A stretch of DNA of 64,000 nt from Cyanidiococcus yangmingshanensis (lineage: Eukaryota > Rhodophyta > Bangiophyceae > Cyanidiales > Cyanidiaceae), in NCBI GenBank assembly GCA_013995675.1, contig VWRR01000012.1:186001-250000 (forward strand), written 5' to 3'. The notes beneath the pieces were generated by a model. That model was not told the DNA's origin, made no database searches, and worked only from the letters and a program-made list of their open reading frames with translations. How positions within the stretch are numbered: the stretch's first letter is position 1; each line of letters begins with the position of its first letter. Positions 19,562 to 29,061 of the stretch are shown here, in pieces. The translations under genes and the position numbers were made by a program.

Positions 19562-21823
19562 ATGTTCACGAAGACCCTTTTGCGTCCAACGCTGTCTAGC
19601 TGGTTTAGTCCTCGTGAGTGGGGCGGTTTGTCGTGGCGGGTCTCGGAGGAGGAGCTAACGCAGGCAGCCTCCTGGTTGCAAACAGTTCCACGTCCGCTTC
19701 TGTTCCTGCTTGCGCTTGGTTGCATCGGGCTAGGAGCGCTTATGGCAGGTCTCACGCTGGGCCTCATGTCTCTGGACTTGTTTCAGTTGGAGCTTTTGGC
19801 TGTGTCGGGGGTAAGTTTGGAAGAAAAAGCGGCTGCTCAGGCGATTGCACCGTTGCGAGCGAAAGGCAACCAGCTTTTGGTGACGCTATTGCTGACCAAC
19901 ACACTCGCCAATGAGCTGTTACCGCTGGTCTTGGACACCTTATTTCCTGGTGGATACGCAGCATTGGTCATTTCGGTCGTCAGCGTCGTCATTTTTGGGG
20001 AGGTTCTGCCTCAGGCTGTCAGCAGTCGCTATGGCTTGAAAGTGGGCGCGGCCACCGTCGGATTCACCAGAACGCTGATGGCTATCTTTTGGCCCATCGC
20101 TGCTCCGGCAGCCTGGCTGCTTGACAAAATGCTGGGCAAAGAACTTCGTACCGGCTATGATCGAGATCGCCTAAAGGCCCTGATTCAGTTGCATGGGCCT
20201 GCAGGAACGACAGTACCGACCGATCTCGAATCCGCTCAAACAACGAACCCCTGGGATGAGCTCTCCTCACTGCACTCACAGGCAAGGCATGCAAACTACG
20301 CAGCAACAGCAGCGACGACACCTGATTTTCGTCAACGTTCCGATACGGCAACGAATCAGGTAGACGATCGAGTGCACCAGACTGGACCACGGAAGGAGTC
20401 GGGAACACCCCCACTGGTTGGCGAACGGTCTCGTTCCGAGCAAAAACGCCCTCCTGATGAGGGGAATCGAACCGGCTTCAGTGTGCTCTCCGCTGACGAA
20501 GCATCCATGCTCGTCGGCATCCTCGAACTGTCGTCCAAGACTGTTCGCCAGGTGATGACAAAAGCGGATGATGTTTTCTGTCTCTCCGTTGATGATTGTC
20601 TAGATCGGCAGATGTTGAAGCGAATCCTCCGCCTGGGGCACTCACGGGTGCCTATCTACGACGGTTGCCGCGATAATATTATCGCAATTCTCCTGGTCAA
20701 GCAGTTGCTTCTCGTTGATCCAAATAAGGCTTTGCCCATCAGGGCGATTATTCGCCGAAAGAAACGCAGTCACAAGAAAAAAGTTGTTAGTCCGGTGTAT
20801 GTCTCCCAAGACTGTAATTTGCTGGACCTTTTGAATGAATTTCAGGTGGGTCGCTCACACATGGCCATTGTGGTCGATAGTTTGGAACATCCGGCAGACC
20901 AGGCGCCGCGACGGTTTTTAGGTATCGTGACTCTGGAGGATATCGTGGAAGAGATGATCAAAGAGGAGGTGCTGGACGAAACCGATGTCTTCGTTGACAA
21001 CGAACATCGTCGACCAGTGCTGATTCGCGGACAAGACAACAAATGGCACTATTCGATCCCACCAGAGCTGTTAGCGAATCGAAGGCGAAACCCCCGTTTT
21101 ATCCAATACCGTGATATCGACGAATCAGCGTATGCGGAGGTGGCCGCGACATCAAGAGCATGTTCGGCCTCATCCGAGCAGCGCTTTATCCAACCGACCA
21201 CATTCACACGTTCCGTTGGTGCAATCGCTCCATCGACGACATCGAAAAAAGGGATCCGTCTGATGAACGCTGATACCTTGCATTCGATACCTGAACTTGT
21301 TCCAAAAGACGACACCGGCAGAGATACCCGAACGGGGACTTCAACGACGAGTTCACAACTGACCGAAACTGCTTCGTTCGCATCAGGATACGGAGGTACG
21401 AATCGATCATCGCCGCGCCTAACGAGTGTCGAGAAACCAGTTTCACAACTGGCTCCAGATGCAAGCCATGCTCAGTACGAGACACCAACGCCCTCGCTGG
21501 ATAGCCGTGAACGAACTTGCGATTCCGGTCAGCAAGTTGATCTGCCAGTCGTGACGGAGACAGCGCTTTCGGTGTCAGACTCTGACGAATCAATCGACGC
21601 TGAAGACGATCATCGGGTTCATCACTTCAGCGAAGGTGACGAGGCTGAGGCCGACAAGGAGAGCGCCTCCGAAGCGGAGACTGATCTCGAGTACGATTTC
21701 GAGGTTGGTACCTATGTGGATCCCAAAAAGTTACCAGCGATCCCGGAATTGAATGCAGACGCACGTATGACGTCGGAAGGGATTGCTCAGGCTGAAAAGG
21801 GCCACCCTACTCAGCATCATTAA
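19562..21823 (+). CDS. CNNM/MAM3-type transporter (DUF21 plus paired CBS domains)
   Basis: CNNM proteins (yeast Mam3, bacterial CorC) move or regulate Mg2+ and other divalent cations at membranes. Residues about 43-200 form the DUF21 membrane domain, with several hydrophobic spans and the signature LMAGLTLGLMSLD and GEVLPQAVSSRYGL. A Ser/Thr-rich linker (about 220-310) leads to the CBS pair (about 325-480), marked by VRQVMTK at the entry, GHSRVPIYDG in CBS1 and FLGIVTLEDIVEEMI in CBS2. A 270-residue tail follows that is acidic and rich in Ser, Thr and Asp, probably disordered. ATG 19562 is the first Met; the frame stays open 339 bases further upstream without ATG. Plasma-membrane, vacuolar or plastid location cannot be told apart from the sequence. 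One unbroken frame. Confidence 0.93.
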   Translation: MFTKTLLRPTLSSWFSPREWGGLSWRVSEEELTQAASWLQTVPRPLLFLLALGCIGLGALMAGLTLGLMSLDLFQLELLAVSGVSLEEKAAAQAIAPLRAKGNQLLVTLLLTNTLANELLPLVLDTLFPGGYAALVISVVSVVIFGEVLPQAVSSRYGLKVGAATVGFTRTLMAIFWPIAAPAAWLLDKMLGKELRTGYDRDRLKALIQLHGPAGTTVPTDLESAQTTNPWDELSSLHSQARHANYAATAATTPDFRQRSDTATNQVDDRVHQTGPRKESGTPPLVGERSRSEQKRPPDEGNRTGFSVLSADEASMLVGILELSSKTVRQVMTKADDVFCLSVDDCLDRQMLKRILRLGHSRVPIYDGCRDNIIAILLVKQLLLVDPNKALPIRAIIRRKKRSHKKKVVSPVYVSQDCNLLDLLNEFQVGRSHMAIVVDSLEHPADQAPRRFLGIVTLEDIVEEMIKEEVLDETDVFVDNEHRRPVLIRGQDNKWHYSIPPELLANRRRNPRFIQYRDIDESAYAEVAATSRACSASSEQRFIQPTTFTRSVGAIAPSTTSKKGIRLMNADTLHSIPELVPKDDTGRDTRTGTSTTSSQLTETASFASGYGGTNRSSPRLTSVEKPVSQLAPDASHAQYETPTPSLDSRERTCDSGQQVDLPVVTETALSVSDSDESIDAEDDHRVHHFSEGDEAEADKESASEAETDLEYDFEVGTYVDPKKLPAIPELNADARMTSEGIAQAEKGHPTQHH

Positions 21824-21999
21824 CCGAATTCAGTGGCAGCTTCTTTTCCAGTCATTTTTCCTCGAGCGTATCGATTCGCCGTTCGTTTTCGTGGTTTCTG
21901 CAGCCGCATCGAATCGGGGCGGCGCTGCTGCGGGCGTATCATGCAGCTGCGGATACGTCTTTCGCTTCTGTGCCGAAATGGAATCCGAAGTGTATCCAC

Positions 22000-22517
22000 C
22001 TACGATGGATCGTCTTGCGCGGTGCCAGAGAGTCGATCGCTGAGGCACACCTTGAACGCTCCGTCCACCTGGGAAGTATACGAGAAAGGCATCATTCGTA
22101 CTTTCGTTTTCCGACCATTGATGAAAGCTTCATATATCGGTCTCACGTAGACAGTGTTCGATGTTGCATCCACGAATCCTGGCAACACGTGCTCCTCGAC
22201 TGTAGTGCTTTGAGCGCATCAGCACAAGATCTCGATCGGTTCCCGAATATAGCAAAGGAATCCAAGATGGACTCTGCGCACGTACTTCAAATGCTACGGG
22301 TTCGTAAAACTCTTGAGATAAGCGTTGGTTCTATACACGGTTACGCCGAGCTCACGGGTTTCGTGCGCGTCGTATGGAATTAGGTGATTCGCTCAAGCCT
22401 CTGCCCTGAAACGCGGAACCCATGATGCTGTCCAAGCACTGTTGACATGACCGTGTGTCTATCGCTCTCAGGCGTTAACCGCATTGCTGCTTGCGGTGTC
22501 GATCCATGTTGGTTCAT
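22000..22517 (-). CDS. Unidentified protein of about 170 residues, frame-broken
   Basis: On the minus strand three consecutive frames each carry protein-like sequence with no overlap in content. First is a frame with an ATG at 22517 and HHGFRVSGQRLERI. Next come frames with ELGVTVYRTNAYLK, FYEPVAFEVRAQ and GTDRDLVLMRSKHY. Last is a frame with EEHVLPGFVDATSNTVYV ending at a TAG at 22000. The joins fall at short runs (for example a T run near 22310). I do not recognise the family. It lies just downstream of NDUFAF2 on the same strand. It is listed because the density of plausible residues across several frames is well above that of neighbouring non-coding DNA; the exact structure is uncertain. 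Confidence 0.4.
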
Positions 22518-22557
22518 CCAGAGGCAGCGAAGCACCAACAAGGCTCGCTCTCCAGGT

Positions 22558-23214
22558 TCATGAGCGTGGTCGACGTCGGCTCGAGACCCAAATAGGAGGT
22601 TCATTCGCTGCAGCAGTTTCGGCTTCCGCTGAAGTTTTTCCGCGATCAGCATCTGTCGCCGACGACGATTCACTCGGTCTCTCTTTCGATGAGACTTTAT
22701 GACCTTGCCCAGAGACCCACTCACGGTATACGGTACCCGAAGCGAGCAGTGCCTCCGCACTCACAGGCGTGACTCGCGCTCGTCCGTCGAGTTGCTGAGA
22801 CCGTGCCGACCAGACTGTAAGTCGAGCTTGCACGTTGAGTGACTCTGCTTCGACTTGCCGCGCATCACCGTATGTTTTCTCAGCGAGTTTCGCGACTCGT
22901 TCACGCATCTGGAGCTGCTGTCGATGGAGTTTCACGAGTTCTTCAGTCGTGGGCGGTCCCGTGCGCACACCCACGAGCCACTGCCACCAGAGAATATTAA
23001 TCGAGTCCGCACCCTCTCCGGCGTAGTCTCCGGGTGCTGTCAGCGAAAACCAGCCAGTTTGACCCGCACGTTCCCGATAACGACGCAGAGGCAGTCCCGC
23101 GCCCTGATACGCTTCGTAGTAGCGGTTCCCAGCCTCGTCAATCCCAACAAGCCGGCGAGAACGGAGCCAGTCTCCAACACGGTTCAGCACCTCACGCACA
23201 CTATGGCGGAACAT
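22558..23214 (-). CDS. NDUFAF2: Complex I assembly factor NDUFAF2 (B17.2-like, mimitin)
   Basis: NDUFAF2 is a chaperone that sits in the place of subunit NDUFA12 during late assembly of mitochondrial complex I. The 218-residue product shows the B17.2 pattern: RLVGIDEAGNRYYEA near residue 20, an Arg-rich loop (RRYRERAG), then WWQWLVGVRTGPPTTEE (about residues 77-93). A long charged helical part and a disordered Ser/Ala/Glu tail follow, which NDUFAF2 has and NDUFA12 lacks. ATG 23214 (MFRHSVREVLNRVG) gives a short amphipathic start that could target mitochondria. The core resembles NDUFA12, so that is the main alternative; the long tail favours the assembly factor. Confidence 0.85.
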   Translation of the reverse strand: MFRHSVREVLNRVGDWLRSRRLVGIDEAGNRYYEAYQGAGLPLRRYRERAGQTGWFSLTAPGDYAGEGADSINILWWQWLVGVRTGPPTTEELVKLHRQQLQMRERVAKLAEKTYGDARQVEAESLNVQARLTVWSARSQQLDGRARVTPVSAEALLASGTVYREWVSGQGHKVSSKERPSESSSATDADRGKTSAEAETAAANEPPIWVSSRRRPRS

Positions 23215-24646
23215 GGTTCATTCCAAAACAACCACAGCGGAAACGTCGTTTCATGGACAAGGCCAGGTCGCGTTAGAGGCAGCTGGCGAAGCGCCTGGGC
23301 TACGCGCCCAGTCATTGCCAGGTGGATGTCTTTTTCCAGGGCAGTGCTCCACTGGTGCGTTCCTCCTCAATCCGTCTCGGTTGTTGCTCGATGAATCACT
23401 GATAATCGGGAGCGTTATGGAACACTTTTTGATTGAGATAAGAACTCGTGGTCCCAGGTTGGTAGCAATCATGTGGATTCAAGGGCGATCAGAGAGGTAC
23501 GAATAGAGGGCATGAGAGCATCTGGTTTTGAAGGATACCCAGGGCCGAAAGCGATGCGACCGGCCTCACGAAGACAGCTGATATGATTCTCTCCCTAGCA
23601 AAAATGGTGAAAAACACCCAAGTTTGTAACGAGTCATGAACATGGGAATCCTGAATGGCACGTAATGGCCGATGCTCGGGAGGCAGCCATGGAGACGGTG
23701 AGGAGATGCAGCTCAGGTTGGACCTCCGAACAAGAAACATCGTCTATGTGCGTAATCTGCGGCGCGAATGGGATGAGGCCAATGCGCTGCCTCTCTCGCT
23801 CAACCCTGTCGTTGCCAACAGGGGTAAAGGGACTCCATCAGCGCTCTCGATGGCTTGGATTTCAGCGCCTTCTCGTCCAATCGTCGTTCACGAGCATGAT
23901 GTCTGGCGTGGCATGAACGGGAGCAGAGCACACGCGTCTTCAGCACAGTCCGTTCATTCCCGTGATAAAAACACGAATCTGGGCATGTTTTTCTTTCATA
24001 CAATCGTTTATGGTCATACAAATGAGGGCGACAGCGCGGAAACTGCACGTTGATCCATGTCAAGTCACCTAGAGTCCACCAGCGAGCTCGCAACTCCTTC
24101 ACGATGCTGAACATCCAAAAATCGAGATCGAAGTGTCTGTCATGGTTTGCAGCGGTGGCGGGGCTCGAGCTTGGCAGCATGCTTGGCAAGCAAGTTGCAC
24201 CAAACATGACGTTGACGCTGGGAGCGCCAGCACGTCGGCATGCTCTCATTTCCCCGCAAAAGTGCAATAGACCCTGACTGGATTGGGTCAGCAGCCCTGT
24301 AGTGGGTTTTCACGATCGAGTCAACTCGCTTCAAACGGTTGCTGGTGCCGGCCTTCCGTTGGAGATAAAATTCGCTCGCCTTCGAATACAGTGAACGCGC
24401 CGCTCGGAGCTGCTGGTAGCTGCTTCAAAATTCTTCTTGAACACTTCAATGCCTGCCGAGTTAGGAGCAAGTGCGCATCCGCGTTTCGTCTCTGAGCAGG
24501 GCGCGCACCTACCCTACAAGCCATGCGCCTCGGAACTGGCGCTGCTTCCGGCCAGTGCAGCACTCGAGTCTAGGCGGCATGAGCGCGAGCACCGCCTGTC
24601 GTGAGGACGCGCATCCGAGGCCCCGCGTTCCCTTGCGCGCCCGCTT
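23215..24646. other. Long gap between NDUFAF2 and BolA
   Basis: About 1.4 kb with no recognised gene. Overlapping frames of 130-155 codons exist on both strands (23655-24053 plus, 23800-24267 minus), neither with a known motif. It holds the promoter of NDUFAF2 and the 3' end of BolA. Confidence 0.4.
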
Positions 24647-25060
24647 TCACTTGTTTGCTTCCTCCGGAGTCAACGTCTCCAAGGAATCCACAGCGTGTAC
24701 AACACCTGCATCCATTTCCTTCCAAATGGCCCGATACACCATTTGGTGACGAGCAACGAGTCGTTTCCCCTGGAAGCACTCGCCAACGACCCGGATGTTC
24801 ACGTGGGCTCCGTTCGGATCACCAAAAGTTGGCTCTACGCGTAAACTTTGAGGGTTTAGCGCCTCCTGAATGCGCCGTTCAACCCGCTCAACCACCGTAT
24901 TGTCACCCCATCCACTCATGGACAAGTTCGCCACTCCTGCTCGGGGTCGATAGACGCGCGCCCTCGTCACCGCAGCGTTCGAAACTCGCCGAGTCAATAA
25001 CCAAGGATACTGACGTCCACAAAGAGCGAATGGTACGAGATGAAAGCCCAAACGGTGCAT
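24647..25060 (-). CDS. BolA-like protein
   Basis: BolA proteins work with monothiol glutaredoxins in handling [2Fe-2S] clusters. The BolA fold covers about residues 55-130: ERRIQEALNP, then VEPTFGDPNGAHVNIRVV with the conserved His, the GKRLVARHQMVYRAI motif with the second conserved His, and the closing helix ending in HAVDSLETLTPEE. The first 50 residues are Arg-rich and hydrophobic, as in an organelle transit peptide; mitochondrion and plastid both remain possible. No SufE domain is fused. ATG 25060 opens the frame. The 3' end is close to unassigned DNA, with no operon-like partner. Confidence 0.88.
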   Translation of the reverse strand: MHRLGFHLVPFALCGRQYPWLLTRRVSNAAVTRARVYRPRAGVANLSMSGWGDNTVVERVERRIQEALNPQSLRVEPTFGDPNGAHVNIRVVGECFQGKRLVARHQMVYRAIWKEMDAGVVHAVDSLETLTPEEANK

Positions 25061-25801
25061 ATCCAGGCACGATCCCTCGAAACCCTAGCACCGTTGCAAA
25101 AGCTATCGCCAATATCCCAGAACAATCCCTGTCTGTGCAAGGACACCAGGTCGTCTCTATGCAAACGCACTCGGTTGACGTTTCGAGGACCAACCCATCT
25201 AACATCACCGCTCGATGAAGCGTGTATCCAGCAGCGTTTCGCGTCGGTCGCCAGCCTGACGCGCGATCTGCTGGCTCAACATCGATGCGGCTAAACCGGC
25301 CTCGGAATACCCTTCGTCATGATCCGACACACGCTTCATGCCACAGGCGTTCTGGATACGTTCCTGGGGCTCCGTACCCCACCCATTCGCATTCAGACTT
25401 GGTGCGAGCGTGCGCGCTGCTCGAACATGGGCCTGCGCTGTCGTTGAAACCGGTTGTTCGAAGTGACACTACGGTTACTGATCGCTATGTTGCGTTGACG
25501 AGAGCGTTACATCGTCAGAGCGCTGCTTGCATCGAGCTGTGGCTCATGCGTTCATGCAGCGATCGTCCGATGCCTTCATATCCATGTCACCAATGCTGTT
25601 TTGCTTGTCTGGAGACCATCACACCATGCGATGTGGCTTGAGGCGAGCAGGCGGCCCAGCGAGCCAAGATCACTCGCGAAGGATTGCTGGCCGCGACGGG
25701 ACGCGATCGCCATGCGTGCGTGCAGGTGCATGCGTGCATGCATAAAACGTTTTGCGTTGATCACTGAAAACGCAACTCTGAACGAGAGCATCTTCGTGAT
25801 C
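25061..25801. other. Divergent gap between BolA and GluRS
   Basis: About 0.74 kb that should hold both promoters. The GluRS frame stays open upstream to 25601, but the family start is later. A 139-codon plus frame (25222-25641) has no motif. No RNA gene is seen. Confidence 0.45.
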
Positions 25802-28246
25802 ATGCCTACAGAGAGGAGTGCAATTGTTGAGGGTACTGGAGATCAGAGGCATGAAATGGGTGGTGGAGAGACTGTGAAGGAGAAGCGGTGGTTGTTGCGT
25901 TTGCCTGCAAATGGCGAGCTCCATGCCTCAAGTTTGATCGCTGCGTACATGCTTTGGGGTGATCTCTCTTGGCCCATTGACGTTCAAGTGATCTATACGA
26001 AGGAGACATCGCAACCGCTTCTCGAATCGGATGTGTTGACGGCCGGAGACTATGAAGTGGCGTTGGCGTTGGCGAAAGTTCTACAGGACGACGACGTGAC
26101 CAAGGCCCTGCTCGGTACGACGCCTTTGGTGGAGTCGAACGTGCGAACGTCAATGACGGAGACTCGGGAGAAGTTTCTAGAGCTTGCTATAAAGGGTGTG
26201 GACTGCGGAACTGCAGTGGAGCGCTACCTTGCCGCGCTTGATGATCGGTTTTTGCTGCAGAGCTTTGTAGCAGACTGCGAGCCCACCGTTGCAGACTTGT
26301 ATCTGTTCGCTCGCCTCCGCAACCGCCGGGGCCTGACGGCCGCGCAACGATCGGTGCAAGATCAGAAAGATTCGGGCACAGGATCCAAAAGAACCGCTTG
26401 GATGGAGGCAGAGCTCTTTGTGCTCCCTGCAGATGCACTCAAGAAATCACGTGACAAGTACACTCGTTTCTCTCGTTGGATCAATTTCATGGAGAACCAG
26501 CCCTATGTAGTACAAGCCTTGGAACAATCAGCAGATGCGATGTCGCAGGCGGTTGGTGGCTGGGATCACGTCATGCGATTGGTGGGTGCGGCCGGCTCCT
26601 TCGACATCCAGTTGCCAGACGCATATTTTGGCCAAGTGGTGACTCGTTTCCCGCCGGAGCCGTCGGGTTACCTCCATATTGGGCACGCGAAAGCGCTGCT
26701 TCTGAATGACTACTTTGCACGGGTGCATGGCGGACAACTTATCCTGCGTTTTGATGACACGAATCCCTCCAAGGAGAAGACGGAGTACGAAGAGAGCATC
26801 TTGGCAGACTGCTCGGCTCTTGGTGTCAAACCAGACCGCATCGAATGGACGAGCGACTACTTTGATGTGTTACTTGAATGGTGTGAAAAGTTTATTCGCG
26901 ACGGTAATGCTTACGTGGATCGAACACCCTTAGAGCAGATGCGAGAACAGCGTCTGCACTGCGTAGACAGTGCGTATCGGAGCCAAAGTGTTGAAGAAAA
27001 TCTCCGTCTCTGGACTGCCATGAAGCAGGGTCTTCCCGAAGCACATGGTTGCTGTGTCCGTGCCAAAATTGATATGCAGTCGAAGAATGCGGCCTTGCGT
27101 GATCCTGTTATCTACCGTCTCGGCGGTATGAGTGGAGATGCCGATCATGGCGGAACACAAATTGCACATCATCGTACTGGCACCAAGTATCAGGTGTATC
27201 CGTCCTATGATTTTGCGTGCCCCATTGTTGACTCACTCGAGGGCGTAACCCATGCGCTACGCACCAGTGAGTACCAGGATCGGGAGGCACAGTATATTTG
27301 GATGTGTAGGACGGCTGGATTGCGCTGTCCCCATATTTGGACCTACTCGCGGCTCAGTTTCGTCTACACGGTGCTTAGCAAACGCAAGCTAACCTGGCTG
27401 GTCGAACACGGTTATGTTGATGGTTGGGATGATCCGCGAATGCCGACAGTTCGAGGCATCCTGCGACGGGGTATGCAAGTGGATGCTCTGCGCGCTTTTA
27501 TTCTCTCGCAAGGCCCGAGTCGCAACATTACATTCCAACAATGGGACAAAATCTGGACGACCAATAAGCGGCTCATTGACCCGGTGGCTCCACGACACAC
27601 GGCTATTGCCCGCCATGAGCACTGGACAGCTGAGCTGGCTGGGCTCGAAGCCCTGCCCGAGTGGCAGCAGCGAACTGATGCTGAACCAGTGCTGCGATCA
27701 GTGCCTCGACATAAGAAAAATCCCACGCTAGGAAACAAGGCACTTGTTTTAGGATCACAAATCTTGATTGAATCGGACGATGCCAGCACGCTTGCTGGCG
27801 GCGAGATTGTGACCCTCATGGATCTGGGCAACGCTCGCGTCGAGTACATGGACGCCGCGGAACGCAAATTGGGCTTGCGTTTTCTACCAGACGACAAGGA
27901 CTTTAAGAAGACCAAAAAGCTGACATGGTTGACGAATGGCCCGGAGCTGGTCATTGCTGAGCTTATCCAGTACGGTTACGTGTTGAGCAAGGAGAAACTC
28001 GAAGAGGGTGATGACTTTGCAGCTTGGGCAGTAGAAAACGACGCCTCTAAGCGGATCGTCTCAGTATGGGCCGATATGAACACCCGCCTGCTCTCGGTTG
28101 GCTCATTCATCCAATTCGAGCGCCGAGGATATTACCGCTGCGATCAGATGTGGCTGCGTGATGGCGATGTCATACGCTTTATCGAAATTCCGGACGGACG
28201 AATAGAGCAACCACAGGTTCAAAAACGCAACGGTCCGAGAAATTGA
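25802..28246 (+). CDS. Cytosolic glutamyl-tRNA synthetase
   Basis: This enzyme charges tRNA-Glu in the cytosol. The 814 residues have a GST-like N-terminal domain (about 20-200, used for complex formation), a class I catalytic core beginning at RFPPEPSGYLHIGHAKA (about 281-297, with the HIGH motif), RFDDTNP, CCVRAKIDM, YPSYDFACP and ALRTSEY. The second signature VLSKRKL (about 522-529) holds the KMSKS equivalent. The eukaryotic/archaeal beta-barrel anticodon domain follows to the end. GluRS is favoured over GlnRS by the DDTNPSKEKTEYEESI and GVTHALRTSEYQDR patterns and by the GST-like domain, as in the Glu half of EPRS. No ProRS half is fused. An insert of about 12 residues follows IYRLGG. ATG 25802 was chosen because upstream codons lack similarity. 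One unbroken frame. Confidence 0.95.
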   Translation: MPTERSAIVEGTGDQRHEMGGGETVKEKRWLLRLPANGELHASSLIAAYMLWGDLSWPIDVQVIYTKETSQPLLESDVLTAGDYEVALALAKVLQDDDVTKALLGTTPLVESNVRTSMTETREKFLELAIKGVDCGTAVERYLAALDDRFLLQSFVADCEPTVADLYLFARLRNRRGLTAAQRSVQDQKDSGTGSKRTAWMEAELFVLPADALKKSRDKYTRFSRWINFMENQPYVVQALEQSADAMSQAVGGWDHVMRLVGAAGSFDIQLPDAYFGQVVTRFPPEPSGYLHIGHAKALLLNDYFARVHGGQLILRFDDTNPSKEKTEYEESILADCSALGVKPDRIEWTSDYFDVLLEWCEKFIRDGNAYVDRTPLEQMREQRLHCVDSAYRSQSVEENLRLWTAMKQGLPEAHGCCVRAKIDMQSKNAALRDPVIYRLGGMSGDADHGGTQIAHHRTGTKYQVYPSYDFACPIVDSLEGVTHALRTSEYQDREAQYIWMCRTAGLRCPHIWTYSRLSFVYTVLSKRKLTWLVEHGYVDGWDDPRMPTVRGILRRGMQVDALRAFILSQGPSRNITFQQWDKIWTTNKRLIDPVAPRHTAIARHEHWTAELAGLEALPEWQQRTDAEPVLRSVPRHKKNPTLGNKALVLGSQILIESDDASTLAGGEIVTLMDLGNARVEYMDAAERKLGLRFLPDDKDFKKTKKLTWLTNGPELVIAELIQYGYVLSKEKLEEGDDFAAWAVENDASKRIVSVWADMNTRLLSVGSFIQFERRGYYRCDQMWLRDGDVIRFIEIPDGRIEQPQVQKRNGPRN

Positions 28247-29061
28247 GCACCAATGAACCAGCTGATCGACTGAGGCCGCAATCTTACCCAGTGCGGAACG
28301 AGGTACACCGGGCGCGTGGTTCTGACGTCACGTACTCGACAAAGCGCTATCCAGATAGTGTCTAGGTGCCGAAAATGTCTGCTGGAATCTGTTTACGGTC
28401 ATCCATCATGGAGAGTGCTTTTCGGACAAAGGACTCGTTAGGATCGGTTGCGTATATCTGTGATCGGCAGTAACCACAGACATCATCGGCTGCAACATGC
28501 CTCTTGTCAGCTGTTCGCTGCGTTGCCCAAGAGTTGGGTGACGGATCCAGAGCTCATTCGTATGCGCATGACATGCGCTCGCGCCAGGACGCTCGTGGAG
28601 TGTAGGGAGGTAGCAGCGACGACCTGCTCCGAATCGGCCTTGCCACATAGACGTGCACAAACGATCGCCCAGGCACCCATTTTGTTGAGGTTGCAACTAA
28701 GGACCACTCGCCCATCTCGAAAGAAAAGATCGCTTACGTGCTCGTCGCGAGGCACTCAACATCCCATGGAGTGTCCATGACAGTGCTGTTATGGACCAAA
28801 GTTTGGGGCGAGCCACCAGACCACCTCCAGCGGATACCCGCCCCGGTGCCACAGGGGGATTGCTTGACCCACTGGCAAGCGCCGCATCTCCAAGGCCACA
28901 CCTGGAGAGCAGCGATCGACGCTCGAATGCGAGAACACCAGTCGACACACCACATCGATGGGCTTTTATGGAGTCACAGATGATCACTTACGCGACCGCT
29001 TCCAACAAGCGCCGAATACTATACTCGGTTTCACCAATGTCAGAATTGTTCACGCGACTCG
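28247..29061. other. Gap between convergent GluRS and NOC1
   Basis: About 0.8 kb between two 3' ends. Several short frames exist on both strands (for example 28448-28780 plus and 28697-28987 minus), without motifs. Nothing else is seen. Confidence 0.45.

Noticed and set aside
22558-23214. NDUFA12 instead of NDUFAF2
   Set aside because: The core would fit either, but the long charged C-terminal extension is typical of NDUFAF2.
25802-28246. Glutaminyl-tRNA synthetase
   Set aside because: The GST-like N-terminal domain and the DDTNPSKEK and HALRTSEY patterns fit eukaryotic GluRS better.
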